Shown here piece after piece: positions 1 to 6,329 of a stretch of 7,086 nt of DNA. This DNA is from JBJXGF01 sp046153015 (GTDB lineage Bacteria > Actinomycetota > Acidimicrobiia > Acidimicrobiales > CAIXPF01). Where the stretch lies: positions 1 through 7,086 of the forward strand of contig JBJXGF010000280.1 of assembly GCA_046153015.1 (NCBI GenBank), in the 5' to 3' direction. Under the pieces are notes generated by a model that was not told the DNA's origin, did not search any database, and saw only the letters and a program-made list of their open reading frames with translations. Numbering within the stretch: the stretch's first letter is position 1; each line of letters opens with the position of its first letter. The translations under genes and the position numbers were made by a program.

Positions 1-195
1 GCCGCGACGGTGTTCGACGGCGCCCGCCTCGCCGTCACCCTGCGGCGCACCCGCGCCGCGCACCTCGCCCGGCTGCGGGCCGAGCTCGACCCGGCGGCGG
101 TCGTGCTGTACCTGCCCTACCTGTTCACCCGCAGCCACGGCATTCGCGCCACCCGACAGATGGCCGAGGCGCTGGCCGCGGAGCTGGAGGGCTAG
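1..195 (+). CDS. ArsA/Get3-like ATPase, C-terminal end only (partial)
   Basis: The reading frame is open from the first base and ends with TAG at 193-195, so only about the last 64 residues are visible. They hold a basic helical stretch (RLAVTLRRTRAAHLARLRAEL), then a strand-like VVLYLPYLF, then RSHGIRATRQMAEALAAEL. The ATP-binding part lies outside the window, so the call rests mainly on context. The next gene starts directly after the stop and is a clear ArsA/Get3-like ATPase, and actinobacteria commonly encode these as an adjacent pair (Rv3679/Rv3680 in M. tuberculosis). The tail is compatible with the C-terminal strand and helix of such a protein. A true start cannot be seen; the GTG at 10 is an internal codon. 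Confidence 0.6.
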   Translation, partial: AATVFDGARLAVTLRRTRAAHLARLRAELDPAAVVLYLPYLFTRSHGIRATRQMAEALAAELEG

Positions 196-1332
196 GTGAG
201 CCTCGAGCCGCTGCTCGCCAGCAAGGAGATCGTGGTCGTCTGCGGCGCCGGCGGCGTGGGCAAGACCACCGTGGCGGCCTCGGCGGCGGCGATGGCCGCG
301 GCCCGCCTCGGCGACAAGGTGCTCGTCCTCACCGTGGACCCCGCCCGCCGCCTCGGCGACGCGCTCGGCCTGGCCGGGCTGGGCAACGTGGAGGTCAAGG
401 CGCCGGCCGAGGCGTTCGCCGCCGCGGGCGCGTCGCCGCGGGGCGAGCTGTGGGCGGCGATGCTCGACACCAAGCAGTCCTGGGACGACCTCGTGGCCCG
501 CCACGCGCCCGACGCCGCCACCCGCGACGCGATCCTGGCCAACCCGCTCTACCAGAACGTGACCGGCCGGTTCATCCAGTCCCACCACTACATCGCCGCG
601 GAGCGCCTCTATGAGATCCACGCCTCGGGCCGCTACGACCTGATCGTGGTCGACACGCCGCCCTCCCGCCACGCGATCGACTTCCTCGAAGCGCCGGAGC
701 GGATGGCGGAGTTCTTCTCGAGCCGCTTCCTGCGCCTGTTGATCACGCCGTACCGGTCCCGGCTCGTGTCGGCCGCCTCCCGGCCGTTCTACAGCGTGGC
801 CGATCGGGTCCTGGGCTCGCAGCTGCTGGCCGACATCGCCGAGTTCTTCATCCTGTTCCAGACCATGTACGACGGCTTCGTGGCCCGCGCCCGGGCCGTT
901 CGCCGCACCCTGCGGGACGAGCGGACCGCGTTCGTGGTGGTCACCACGCTCGAGGCGGCCCCCGCCCGGGAGGCCGCGTTCTTCCTCGCCGCGTTGGCCG
1001 AGGGCGGGTTCCCGCTCGGCGCGCTCGTGTTCAACCGGGTGCTGCCCGACTACTTCCTCGACCCCGCCGCGGCCGCCGCCGCCCGGCGGCTCTCCGCCGC
1101 CGCCGGGGACGCCGCCGCCGCCCTCGGCGAGGACGCCGCGGCTGCGCGGGTGCTGCGCGAGGTGGGGGAGAGCTTCCTCAACTTCCAGATCGTCGCCAGC
1201 CGCGAAGCGGAGCACCGCAATGCCCTGTCGGCGGGCCGCCCGCCGGGCTCGGTGGCGGCGGCCCCGCACCTGGCCGGGGAGGTTGCCGAGCTCGCCGGGC
1301 TGCTGGAGCTGGGCGGCCACCTCTGGCGCTGA
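196..1332 (+). CDS. ArsA/Get3-like P-loop ATPase, second member of the pair
   Basis: This 378-residue protein belongs to the SIMIBI class of P-loop ATPases that includes ArsA and Get3. The Walker A loop GAGGVGKTT is at residues 17-25, a switch I-like VDPARRL at 47-53 and a switch II-like VVDTPPSRHAIDF at 151-163. The helical region after residue 165 matches the client-binding half of the family. The only cysteine is Cys16, so the metalloid-binding cysteines of arsenite-pump ArsA are absent and arsenite transport is unlikely. Its closest recognised relatives are the mycobacterial Rv3679/Rv3680 pair, which form a cytosolic Get3-like complex; the client here is unknown. Ala18 replaces the lysine that gives the deviant Walker A motif its name. 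The GTG start at 196 abuts the upstream stop and has GGAGGG at 186-191, so the two genes should be translationally coupled. The C-terminal half is very alanine-rich. Confidence 0.88.
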   Translation: MSLEPLLASKEIVVVCGAGGVGKTTVAASAAAMAAARLGDKVLVLTVDPARRLGDALGLAGLGNVEVKAPAEAFAAAGASPRGELWAAMLDTKQSWDDLVARHAPDAATRDAILANPLYQNVTGRFIQSHHYIAAERLYEIHASGRYDLIVVDTPPSRHAIDFLEAPERMAEFFSSRFLRLLITPYRSRLVSAASRPFYSVADRVLGSQLLADIAEFFILFQTMYDGFVARARAVRRTLRDERTAFVVVTTLEAAPAREAAFFLAALAEGGFPLGALVFNRVLPDYFLDPAAAAAARRLSAAAGDAAAALGEDAAAARVLREVGESFLNFQIVASREAEHRNALSAGRPPGSVAAAPHLAGEVAELAGLLELGGHLWR

Positions 1333-1351
1333 GCGACGGGCGGCGCGCCCG

Positions 1352-1357
1352 TACACT
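1352..1357 (+). promoter_or_regulatory. Possible -10 element for the sensor kinase
   Basis: TACACT fits the actinobacterial TANNNT -10 pattern and lies 9 bases before the TTG start at 1367. No Shine-Dalgarno sequence is visible in the 34-base gap after the ATPase gene, so a near-leaderless transcript is possible. No convincing -35 element stands 17-18 bases upstream. Read-through from the ATPase genes is an equally likely source of expression. Confidence 0.3.
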
Positions 1358-1366
1358 TGGCGTCGC

Positions 1367-2884
1367 TTGTCGACCCTCACCGAGCTCGCCCGCGCCCACA
1401 CCTCGCTGACCCAAGTGCAGATCGGGCGCCTGGCGCGCCTCGTGGCCTACTGGTCCCTCGCCGCCGACCTGTGCTTCAACGACCTGCTGCTCTTCGCTCC
1501 GGTCGCGGGGCCGAGAGGCCGGGAGGGCGAGCAGTTCGTGGTGCTGGCCCAGGTGCGCCCCGCCACGGGCCAGACCCTCTACGAGAGCGACCTGGTGGGC
1601 GCGTTCGCCGAGCTGGACGACCGGCCGATCCTGGCCGAGGCGCTCGCCGCCGGCGAGATCCTCGAGGGCCGCATCACGGTGCCCCACCTGGCCGAGGCGG
1701 TGCACGTGCAGGCCATCCCGGTGCGGGTCGAGGGCCGGGTGGCGGCGGTGATCTCCCGCGACAGCGCACCCTCGAAGAGCCGCAGCCAGGGCGAGCTCGA
1801 GCGGGCGTACCTCGCCGTGTTCGGCCGGGTGGCGGCCATGATCGCCGCCGGGGAGTACCCCTTCCCCGGCGACGAGCTCGACGCCGAGGACCCACCCCGG
1901 GTGGGCGACGGCGCGGTGCTGCTCGACGCCGCCGGCGCGGTCACCTACGCCTCGCCCAACGCCCGCTCGAACCTGCACCGCATCGGGCTGCACACGAACC
2001 CGGAGGGCGCCCGCCTGAGCGAGGTGGGCATTCACGACACGGTCGTGGCGCCCAGCTTCCGGGAGCGTCGCCCCGCCGCGCAGGAGGTGTCGAGCGGCTT
2101 CGAGGAGCACGTGCTGGCCCACTGCACCCCGCTGCTCGAGGGCGGCGAGGTGGTCGGCGGCCTGCTCCTGCTGCGCGACATATCCAAGCTCAAGCGGCTC
2201 GACCGGCTCCTGATGTCGAAAGACGCCACGATCCGCGAGATCCACCACCGAGTGAAGAACAACCTGCAGACGATCTCGTCGCTGCTGCGCCTCCAGGCCC
2301 GTCGGTTGGCCTCTCCCGAGGCGAAGTCGGCGCTCGAGGAGTCGGTGCGCCGGATCGGCTCGATCGCGCTGGTGCACGAGAGCCTGGCTCGCGACGCCGG
2401 CGACGACGTGTCCTTCCTGGAGATCGCCCGCCCGATCGTGCGGATGGTCGAGGAGTCGCTGCTCTCCCCCGAACGGGAGGTGCACTTCAAGATCAGCGGC
2501 GACCCGATCATGCTGCCGGCCACCGTGGCCACGCCGCTGGCCGTCGTGCTCAACGAGCTGCTCCAGAACGCCGTGGACCATGCGTACCCGCCTGGCGCCG
2601 AGCTGGCGGCCGACGCCGAGCGCCGCCTCGGCCTGGTCGACATCCGCCTCACGGTCGAGGGCGACGAGCTGGTGCTCCTCGTGGCCGACGACGGCGTGGG
2701 CCTGCCGGAGAGCTTCGGCTCGGCCCCCTCGAGCGGGTTGGGCCTGTCGATCGTGCGGGCGTTGGTGACGAGCGAGCTCGGCGGCTCGATCGACATCCGC
2801 CCCCGGGCCGAGGACCAAGGCGGCGGCACCAGGGTCGAACTGCGAGCCCCGCTGCCCGACGGGTCTCCCGCGGAACTCGGCTAG
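1367..2884 (+). CDS. pdtaS: PdtaS-like soluble sensor histidine kinase
   Basis: This 505-residue cytosolic kinase has no membrane segment or signal peptide. Residues 1-165 form a GAF-like sensor region and about 178-275 a PAS-like region (DGAVLLDAAGAVTYASPNA through LLLLRDISKLKR). The HisKA_2 dimerisation and phosphoacceptor segment follows with IREIHHRVKNNLQTISSLLR (289-308), where His293/His294 is the expected phosphorylation site. The HATPase domain shows the N box NELLQNAVDHA (396-406), the G1 box DDGVGLP (441-447) and a G2-like SSGLGLSIVRAL (455-466). Order, length and motifs match PdtaS (Rv3220c) of M. tuberculosis, which passes phosphate to the ANTAR antiterminator PdtaR. No pdtaR is in the window, so the partner must be elsewhere. 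I chose the TTG at 1367 because MSTL is also how the mycobacterial protein begins; the ATG at 1220 would add about 49 arginine-rich residues inside the upstream gene. Confidence 0.9.
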   Translation: MSTLTELARAHTSLTQVQIGRLARLVAYWSLAADLCFNDLLLFAPVAGPRGREGEQFVVLAQVRPATGQTLYESDLVGAFAELDDRPILAEALAAGEILEGRITVPHLAEAVHVQAIPVRVEGRVAAVISRDSAPSKSRSQGELERAYLAVFGRVAAMIAAGEYPFPGDELDAEDPPRVGDGAVLLDAAGAVTYASPNARSNLHRIGLHTNPEGARLSEVGIHDTVVAPSFRERRPAAQEVSSGFEEHVLAHCTPLLEGGEVVGGLLLLRDISKLKRLDRLLMSKDATIREIHHRVKNNLQTISSLLRLQARRLASPEAKSALEESVRRIGSIALVHESLARDAGDDVSFLEIARPIVRMVEESLLSPEREVHFKISGDPIMLPATVATPLAVVLNELLQNAVDHAYPPGAELAADAERRLGLVDIRLTVEGDELVLLVADDGVGLPESFGSAPSSGLGLSIVRALVTSELGGSIDIRPRAEDQGGGTRVELRAPLPDGSPAELG

Positions 2885-2894
2885 GCGAGCTGGT

Positions 2895-3194
2895 TCAGGC
2901 GCCGGCGGCGCGCTGGTGCGCCAGCCAGACCTTGCGCAGCTTGCGGCGCTCCTCCTCGGAGGTGCCGCCCCAGATCCCCGAATCCTGGTTGGTGATCAGC
3001 GCGAACTCGAGGCAGGGCACCCGCACATCACAACCGAAGCAGACGGCCTTGGCCGTTTCGATCTGCTCGATCGCCGGGCCGGTGGTGCCCACGGGGAAGA
3101 ACAGATCCGGGTTCGTGTCGCAACAAGCTGCGTGGCGCCGCCAACTGTCGTTCTCTGCTGCCAACGACAGGCTGCGGCTAGAAGTGAGGGCCAA
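2895..3194 (-). CDS. whiB1: WhiB-family iron-sulfur transcription regulator, WhiB1-like
   Basis: This small cytosolic protein (99 residues) binds a [4Fe-4S] cluster and acts on transcription with the primary sigma factor. The four ligand cysteines are Cys24, Cys52, Cys55 and Cys61, in the C-x27-C-x2-C-x5-C pattern. Also visible are DLFFPVG (30-36), AIEQIETAKAVC (41-52), the turn GIWGG (73-77) and the EEERRKLRKVW tail that carries the basic DNA-binding region. Similarity to WhiB1 of M. tuberculosis is high, notably FFPVG, QI.AK.VC and QDSG.WGG; WhiB1 is a nitric oxide-responsive member. Cys25 is an additional cysteine next to the first ligand. The TTG start at 3194 is preferred because GGAGG lies just upstream and gives a typical WhiB length; an ATG at 3500 is in frame but adds about 100 unrelated residues. 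The gene converges on the kinase gene with 10 bp between stops. Confidence 0.93.
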   Translation of the reverse strand: MALTSSRSLSLAAENDSWRRHAACCDTNPDLFFPVGTTGPAIEQIETAKAVCFGCDVRVPCLEFALITNQDSGIWGGTSEEERRKLRKVWLAHQRAAGA

Positions 3195-3198
3195 CGTT

Positions 3199-3203
3199 CC
3201 TCC
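3199..3203 (-). promoter_or_regulatory. Ribosome binding site fixing the whiB start
   Basis: GGAGG on the minus strand is followed by AACG and then TTG at 3194-3192. The spacing is short (4 bases), but this is the only good Shine-Dalgarno match ahead of the WhiB domain. It supports the TTG start over the distant in-frame ATG at 3500 and over the TTG 11 codons further downstream. Confidence 0.6.
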
Positions 3204-3299
3204 ACGCAACGCGGGCCGCTTGCTGCGGGGGCCGCGATATCCGTCACGGAGCCGACGCCGCGCACCACACGCACCGGCCTGCAGGTGGCGACCGGGTGA

Positions 3300-3329
3300 A
3301 CAGTACTTGTCATCAAGTTGCCACAGCAA
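3300..3329 (-). promoter_or_regulatory. Candidate whiB promoter
   Basis: On the minus strand, TTGCTG (3329-3324) and TACTGT (3305-3300) are separated by 18 bases. They match a housekeeping-sigma -35 element at four of six positions and the TANNNT -10 pattern. Transcription would begin near 3293, giving a leader of about 100 bases. The spacer holds a perfect inverted repeat, so a bound repressor would block this promoter directly. Predicted by eye only. Confidence 0.4.
3305..3318. repeat. Perfect 14-bp inverted repeat, possible operator
   Basis: The arms ACTTG and CAAGT flank four bases. This is one of the few AT-richer patches in the interval, and it sits between the candidate -35 and -10 elements of whiB, touching the first base of the -10. 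Its position suits a repressor site. I do not recognise it as a known operator; it does not match the TGTGA-N6-TCACA site of mycobacterial CRP. Confidence 0.45.
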
Positions 3330-3486
3330 GGGGCACATGGTCGTTTGTCGCCTGACGGTTCCGCCGCCCCGCGACCTGCCCGGCGATCCCGCTGCGACCA
3401 GCCCGTTCGCGCCCCCACAGCCGCCAACGGGCAGCGGTCGAGCAGGGCGGTCGGGCAGATATCCCCCAAACCGGTTCGCTCGCCTA

Positions 3487-4440
3487 CTACTGTTCACCAC
3501 TCAGCGGTGTTGCTCCCCTACGCAACGTCGGACCAGCGGCGGGCACGGCCACCCGGAGCGCCTCCGGCTGGTACGCCACCTCTACCCGTTCCACGCAGCC
3601 GACGAACTCGCCGTCGAGCTGCAGCGGCATCGGCCGATCGGCCTCGATGGCGGCGCGGCTCACGCCCGGACGCAGCGAGACCGCTCGACCCACCCCGGCC
3701 CGGGGCCCGAGGCGCAGCGCCGCGCCCGTGGTGCGCAGCACGGGCCCGAGCCTGAGCGTGAGCCCCGCCGCAACGGTGAGGCCCGTCCCGGCGGGGCCGA
3801 GGCGGATCGGCCAGCGGTACAGGTAGGTGTACGGGTCGCTGTTCACGAACAGCACGAAGTAGGCCGGGGTGGACGGCTCGTCAGCCAGGGCGAGGCTCAG
3901 GTGCGGCGCCCGTCGGTCGAGGCCCCGCAGCCACGTGTCGACCGCGGCGCCCACGAACCACAGGTGACCGAGGCGGCGCTTCAGCCGTCGGCGGGCCTCG
4001 ACCCGCGCGATCACCGCGGCGTCGAAGCCGACGCCGGCGTTGCAGAGGAAGAGCCGCCCATTGGCCCGGCCCGCGCCCACCGGGCGCACGGAGCCCGCGG
4101 CCAGGCTCTCGAGCAGGGTCTTCGTCGCCGCCGGGGCGTTGTTGGGGAGCCCGATGCTGCGGGCGAACACGTTCGTCGACCCCGCCGGCACCGGCAGCAG
4201 GATGGCCTCGGTGCCGGCCAGCCCGTTGGCCGCCTCGTTGAGCACGCCGTCGCCGCCGAGCACGGCCACGGCGTCGGTGCCGAGCGCGGCCGCGGTGCGG
4301 GCGAGCGAGGTGGCCCGGCCCGGCCGGGTGGTCTCGATCACCGACACGTCGTGCTCGACCCGCAGCAGCCGCTCCACGTGAGCGCGCACGTGCGCGGTGA
4401 CCCCCCGGGCGAGCGGGTTGACGATGAGGAGCACCTTCAA
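3487..4440 (-). CDS. Diacylglycerol kinase/YegS/sphingosine-kinase family lipid kinase
   Basis: This 317-residue protein matches the DAGK catalytic family, which transfers phosphate from ATP to a lipid hydroxyl such as that of diacylglycerol, giving phosphatidic acid at the inner membrane face. Visible motifs are the N-terminal strand VLLIVNPLA (3-11), the nucleotide loop LGGDGVLNEAANGL (61-74), PAGSTNVFARSIGLP (85-99), GVGFDAAVIARVE (136-148) and the C-terminal LQLDGE (273-278), whose aspartate is the usual general base. Length is normal for the bacterial family. Val66 replaces the threonine of the usual GGDGT. There is no transmembrane segment, as expected for a peripheral enzyme. The start is TTG at 4440; GTG at 4434 is an alternative that loses two residues. 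No Shine-Dalgarno sequence precedes it. The lipid substrate cannot be read from sequence. It lies upstream of whiB on the same strand and diverges from etfB. Confidence 0.87.
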   Translation of the reverse strand: MKVLLIVNPLARGVTAHVRAHVERLLRVEHDVSVIETTRPGRATSLARTAAALGTDAVAVLGGDGVLNEAANGLAGTEAILLPVPAGSTNVFARSIGLPNNAPAATKTLLESLAAGSVRPVGAGRANGRLFLCNAGVGFDAAVIARVEARRRLKRRLGHLWFVGAAVDTWLRGLDRRAPHLSLALADEPSTPAYFVLFVNSDPYTYLYRWPIRLGPAGTGLTVAAGLTLRLGPVLRTTGAALRLGPRAGVGRAVSLRPGVSRAAIEADRPMPLQLDGEFVGCVERVEVAYQPEALRVAVPAAGPTLRRGATPLSGEQ

Positions 4441-4448
4441 GGCGGCGC

Positions 4449-4454
4449 ATTGTG
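4449..4454 (-). promoter_or_regulatory. Possible -10 element for the lipid kinase
   Basis: CACAAT on the minus strand lies 8 bases before the TTG start. Transcription would begin almost at the start codon, which fits the lack of a Shine-Dalgarno sequence. No good -35 match is visible at the right distance, so this is weak. Confidence 0.3.
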
Positions 4455-4501
4455 GCGCCGGTCCGGGCTCGGAGTGCGGCCGGAGGCCGGTCGGCCACGA
4501 G

Positions 4502-4531
4502 TTGATCCGGCGCGGGGGCAGGTCACAGAAT
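4502..4531 (+). promoter_or_regulatory. Candidate etfBA promoter, leaderless
   Basis: TTGATC (4502-4507) and CAGAAT (4526-4531) are separated by 18 bases and each matches the housekeeping consensus at four of six positions. Seven bases follow the -10 before the ATG at 4539, so the expected first transcribed base is at or next to the A of the start codon. No Shine-Dalgarno sequence lies at a usable distance (the nearest purine run ends at 4522). Together these point to a leaderless etfBA mRNA, a common mode in actinobacteria. Confidence 0.55.
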
Positions 4532-4538
4532 CGCCGCC

Positions 4539-5318
4539 ATGAATGTGGTCGTCTGCGTCAAGCAGATCCCGGACCCGGCAGAACCTGGCGCCCTGGATCC
4601 TTCAACCAAGACCCTCAAGCGCGACAGCAAGCTGATCTTGGACGAATCCGACTCCTACGGCGTGGAGATGGCCCTCCAGCTCGTCGACGCGGCAGGCGGC
4701 GGCGAGGTGGCCCTCGTGTCGATGGCGCCGAACAACGAGATGAGCGGGCTGCGCACGGCGCTGGCCATGGGCGCGGCGAAGGCCGCCCTCGTGTCGGACC
4801 CGGCGCTGCAGGGCGCCGACGCGTTGGGCACCGCCAAGGTGCTCGCCGCGGCGATCAAGCGCAACGAGTTCGACCTGGTGCTCACCGCCACCGAGTCGAC
4901 CGACGGCTACACCGGCACCGTGCCCACCCAGATCGCCGAGCTGCTCGGGCTGCCCTCGGTCACCTTCGCCAAGTCGGTCAAGGTGGACGGCGGCACGGTC
5001 CACGTGCAGCGCCAGACCGAGGCGGGCTATGACGAGGTCGACTGCCCGCTGCCCTGCGTGGTGTCGGTCACCGCGGGCGTGGTCGAGCCTCGCTACCCGT
5101 CGTTCAAGGGCATCATGGCCGCCAAGAGCAAGCCGGTCGACCAGCTCACGATCGGCGACCTCGGCCTCTCCGCCGACCAGGTGGGCTGGGCTGGCGCCCG
5201 CCAGGAGATCACCGAGCTGGCGCCGGTTCCGGCCAGAGACGCAGGCGAGATCATCGAAGACGACGGCACGGCCCACGAGCGCATCATTGCGTTCCTCGAA
5301 GGCCTCAAGCTCATCTAG
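4539..5318 (+). CDS. etfB: Electron transfer flavoprotein beta subunit
   Basis: EtfB pairs with EtfA to form the soluble flavoprotein that takes electrons from acyl-CoA and related dehydrogenases and hands them to ETF:quinone oxidoreductase. The 259-residue length is typical. It begins MNVVVCVKQIPDP, the normal EtfB N-terminus. It then shows LDESDSYGVEMALQL (34-48), the nucleotide-binding ATESTDGYTGTVP (117-129) and the beta-subunit signature around VDGGTVHVQRQTEAGYDEV (149-167). EPRYPSFKGIMAAK (183-196) is the recognition loop that docks partner dehydrogenases. Phe189 stands where human ETF has its anchor Leu195; the mycobacterial homologue also has SFKGIMAAK here, so this is a lineage feature. 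The ATG at 4539 is the natural start. etfA follows after 15 bases, as in M. tuberculosis (Rv3029c-Rv3028c). No partner dehydrogenase or quinone oxidoreductase is in the window. Confidence 0.96.
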   Translation: MNVVVCVKQIPDPAEPGALDPSTKTLKRDSKLILDESDSYGVEMALQLVDAAGGGEVALVSMAPNNEMSGLRTALAMGAAKAALVSDPALQGADALGTAKVLAAAIKRNEFDLVLTATESTDGYTGTVPTQIAELLGLPSVTFAKSVKVDGGTVHVQRQTEAGYDEVDCPLPCVVSVTAGVVEPRYPSFKGIMAAKSKPVDQLTIGDLGLSADQVGWAGARQEITELAPVPARDAGEIIEDDGTAHERIIAFLEGLKLI

Positions 5319-5333
5319 GGAGCGGACGAACTC

Positions 5334-6308
5334 ATGCTGGACAAGATCTGGGTGTTCGCCGAGGCCGAGGGCGGCGCGGTCAAGACGATCACGTTGGAGA
5401 TCCTCGCCAAGGCGAGGGAGCTGGCCGACACGGTCGAGTGCGTCTTCGCCGGCGACGGCGACGACGTGGCCGCCGTCCTCGGCGAGCACGGCGCCTCGAC
5501 CGTGCTGGCCACCGGCGACCTCGGCGACGTGCTGGTGGGGCCCCCGGTGGCCGCCGCGCTGGCCCAGAAGATCGCCGACGGCGACGGGCCCGACCTCTTC
5601 ATGCTCGGCACCACCTACGACGGGCGGGACGTGGCCGGGCGGCTCTCGGCGAAGATCGACGCGCCGGTGATCACCAACGTCACCGACGTGGCCCTCGACG
5701 GCGACGACGTGATCGGCGCGGAGCCGGTCTTCGGCGGCACGATCATGGTGCACACGAAGTTCACCGCCGCCTCGCCCGACAAGCCCGGCATCCTGCTCGT
5801 GCGCCCGAAGTCCTTCGCCGCGGAGCCCGCCGGCGGGGGCGAGGCCGCCGTGGAGGAGCTCGAGGCGCCCGACGTGGGCGCCACCGGCGCGGCCACCGTG
5901 CTCGGCCGCCACGCGGAGGAGCAGAGCGGCCCGAAGCTCGACGAGGCCGCGGTGGTGGTCTCGGGTGGGCGGGGCCTGGGCGAGGCATCCAAGTACGCCA
6001 TGATCGAGGACCTGGCCCGCCTGCTCAAGGCCGCCCCGGGCGCCTCCCGGGCCATCGTCGACGCCGGGTGGGTGCCCTATTCGATGCAGGTGGGCCAGAC
6101 CGGCAAGGTGGTCAAGCCCACCGTCTACATCGCCTGCGGCATCTCCGGCGCCACCCAGCACATGGTGGGCATGAAGGGCTCGAAGAACATCATCGCCATC
6201 AACAAGGATCCCGAGGCGCCGATGTTCTCGATCGCCGATCTCGGCGTGGTGGGCGACGTGCACAAGGTGATCCCCAAGCTCATCGACGCGCTGAAGGCCC
6301 GCGGGTAA
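5334..6308 (+). CDS. etfA: Electron transfer flavoprotein alpha subunit
   Basis: EtfA carries the redox-active FAD of the ETF heterodimer. The 324-residue protein has an N-terminal domain (about 1-185) starting MLDKIWVFAEAEGG. A C-terminal FAD domain follows, with VVVSGGRGLG (207-216), SRAIVDAGWVPYSMQVGQTGK (238-258) and the alpha signature VYIACGISGATQHMVGMKGS (264-283). IIAINKDPEAPMF and GVVGDVHKVIPKL complete the fold. All FAD-contact motifs look intact; Thr replaces the commoner Ile/Val in GA-I-QH. The alanine- and glutamate-rich stretch at about 162-185 is the linker between domains. The ATG at 5334 is preceded by AGGGAG (5317-5322), which overlaps the etfB stop, so translation is probably coupled. 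The operon ends at the strong hairpin 22 bases after the stop. Confidence 0.96.
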   Translation: MLDKIWVFAEAEGGAVKTITLEILAKARELADTVECVFAGDGDDVAAVLGEHGASTVLATGDLGDVLVGPPVAAALAQKIADGDGPDLFMLGTTYDGRDVAGRLSAKIDAPVITNVTDVALDGDDVIGAEPVFGGTIMVHTKFTAASPDKPGILLVRPKSFAAEPAGGGEAAVEELEAPDVGATGAATVLGRHAEEQSGPKLDEAAVVVSGGRGLGEASKYAMIEDLARLLKAAPGASRAIVDAGWVPYSMQVGQTGKVVKPTVYIACGISGATQHMVGMKGSKNIIAINKDPEAPMFSIADLGVVGDVHKVIPKLIDALKARG

Positions 6309-6329
6309 CACGCCGGCCCCCGGAGCGGT

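Larger units (their letters stand above)
3195..3486 (-). promoter_or_regulatory. whiB upstream region (intergenic, 292 bp)
   Basis: The interval between the lipid kinase stop and the whiB start has no convincing gene. The whiB frame stays open through it as far as an ATG at 3500, but the encoded residues are rich in Gly, Arg and Pro and resemble no WhiB N-terminus. It contains one plausible promoter (3300-3329) and one perfect inverted repeat (3305-3318). These leave an untranslated leader of roughly 100 bases, GC-rich and without an obvious riboswitch-like fold. Confidence 0.6.

Noticed and set aside
196..1332. Arsenite-efflux ATPase (ArsA of an ars operon)
   Set aside because: The metalloid-binding cysteines are absent, and no arsB, arsD or arsR lies within the window.
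1220..1366. An ATG start for the sensor kinase at 1220
   Set aside because: It would overlap the ATPase gene by 113 bases and add an arginine-rich tail. The TTG start gives the MSTL beginning and length expected of PdtaS.
1178..2818. A minus-strand open frame of 546 codons opposite the kinase gene
   Set aside because: It lacks motifs and mirrors the codon bias of pdtaS.
3310..3328. CRP binding site ahead of whiB, as known for mycobacterial whiB1
   Set aside because: The sequence has TGTGG and TGACA but with the wrong spacing and no TCACA half-site.
3195..3500. An N-terminal extension of WhiB to an ATG at 3500 (201 residues in total)
   Set aside because: The added residues resemble no WhiB protein, the ATG lies within the end of the lipid kinase gene, and a GGAGG site precedes the TTG at 3194.
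1357..4542. A plus-strand open frame of 1061 codons spanning pdtaS, whiB and the lipid kinase
   Set aside because: The encoded sequence is dominated by Arg, Gly, Pro and Ala without family motifs and overlaps three genes with clear domains. It is a GC-bias shadow.
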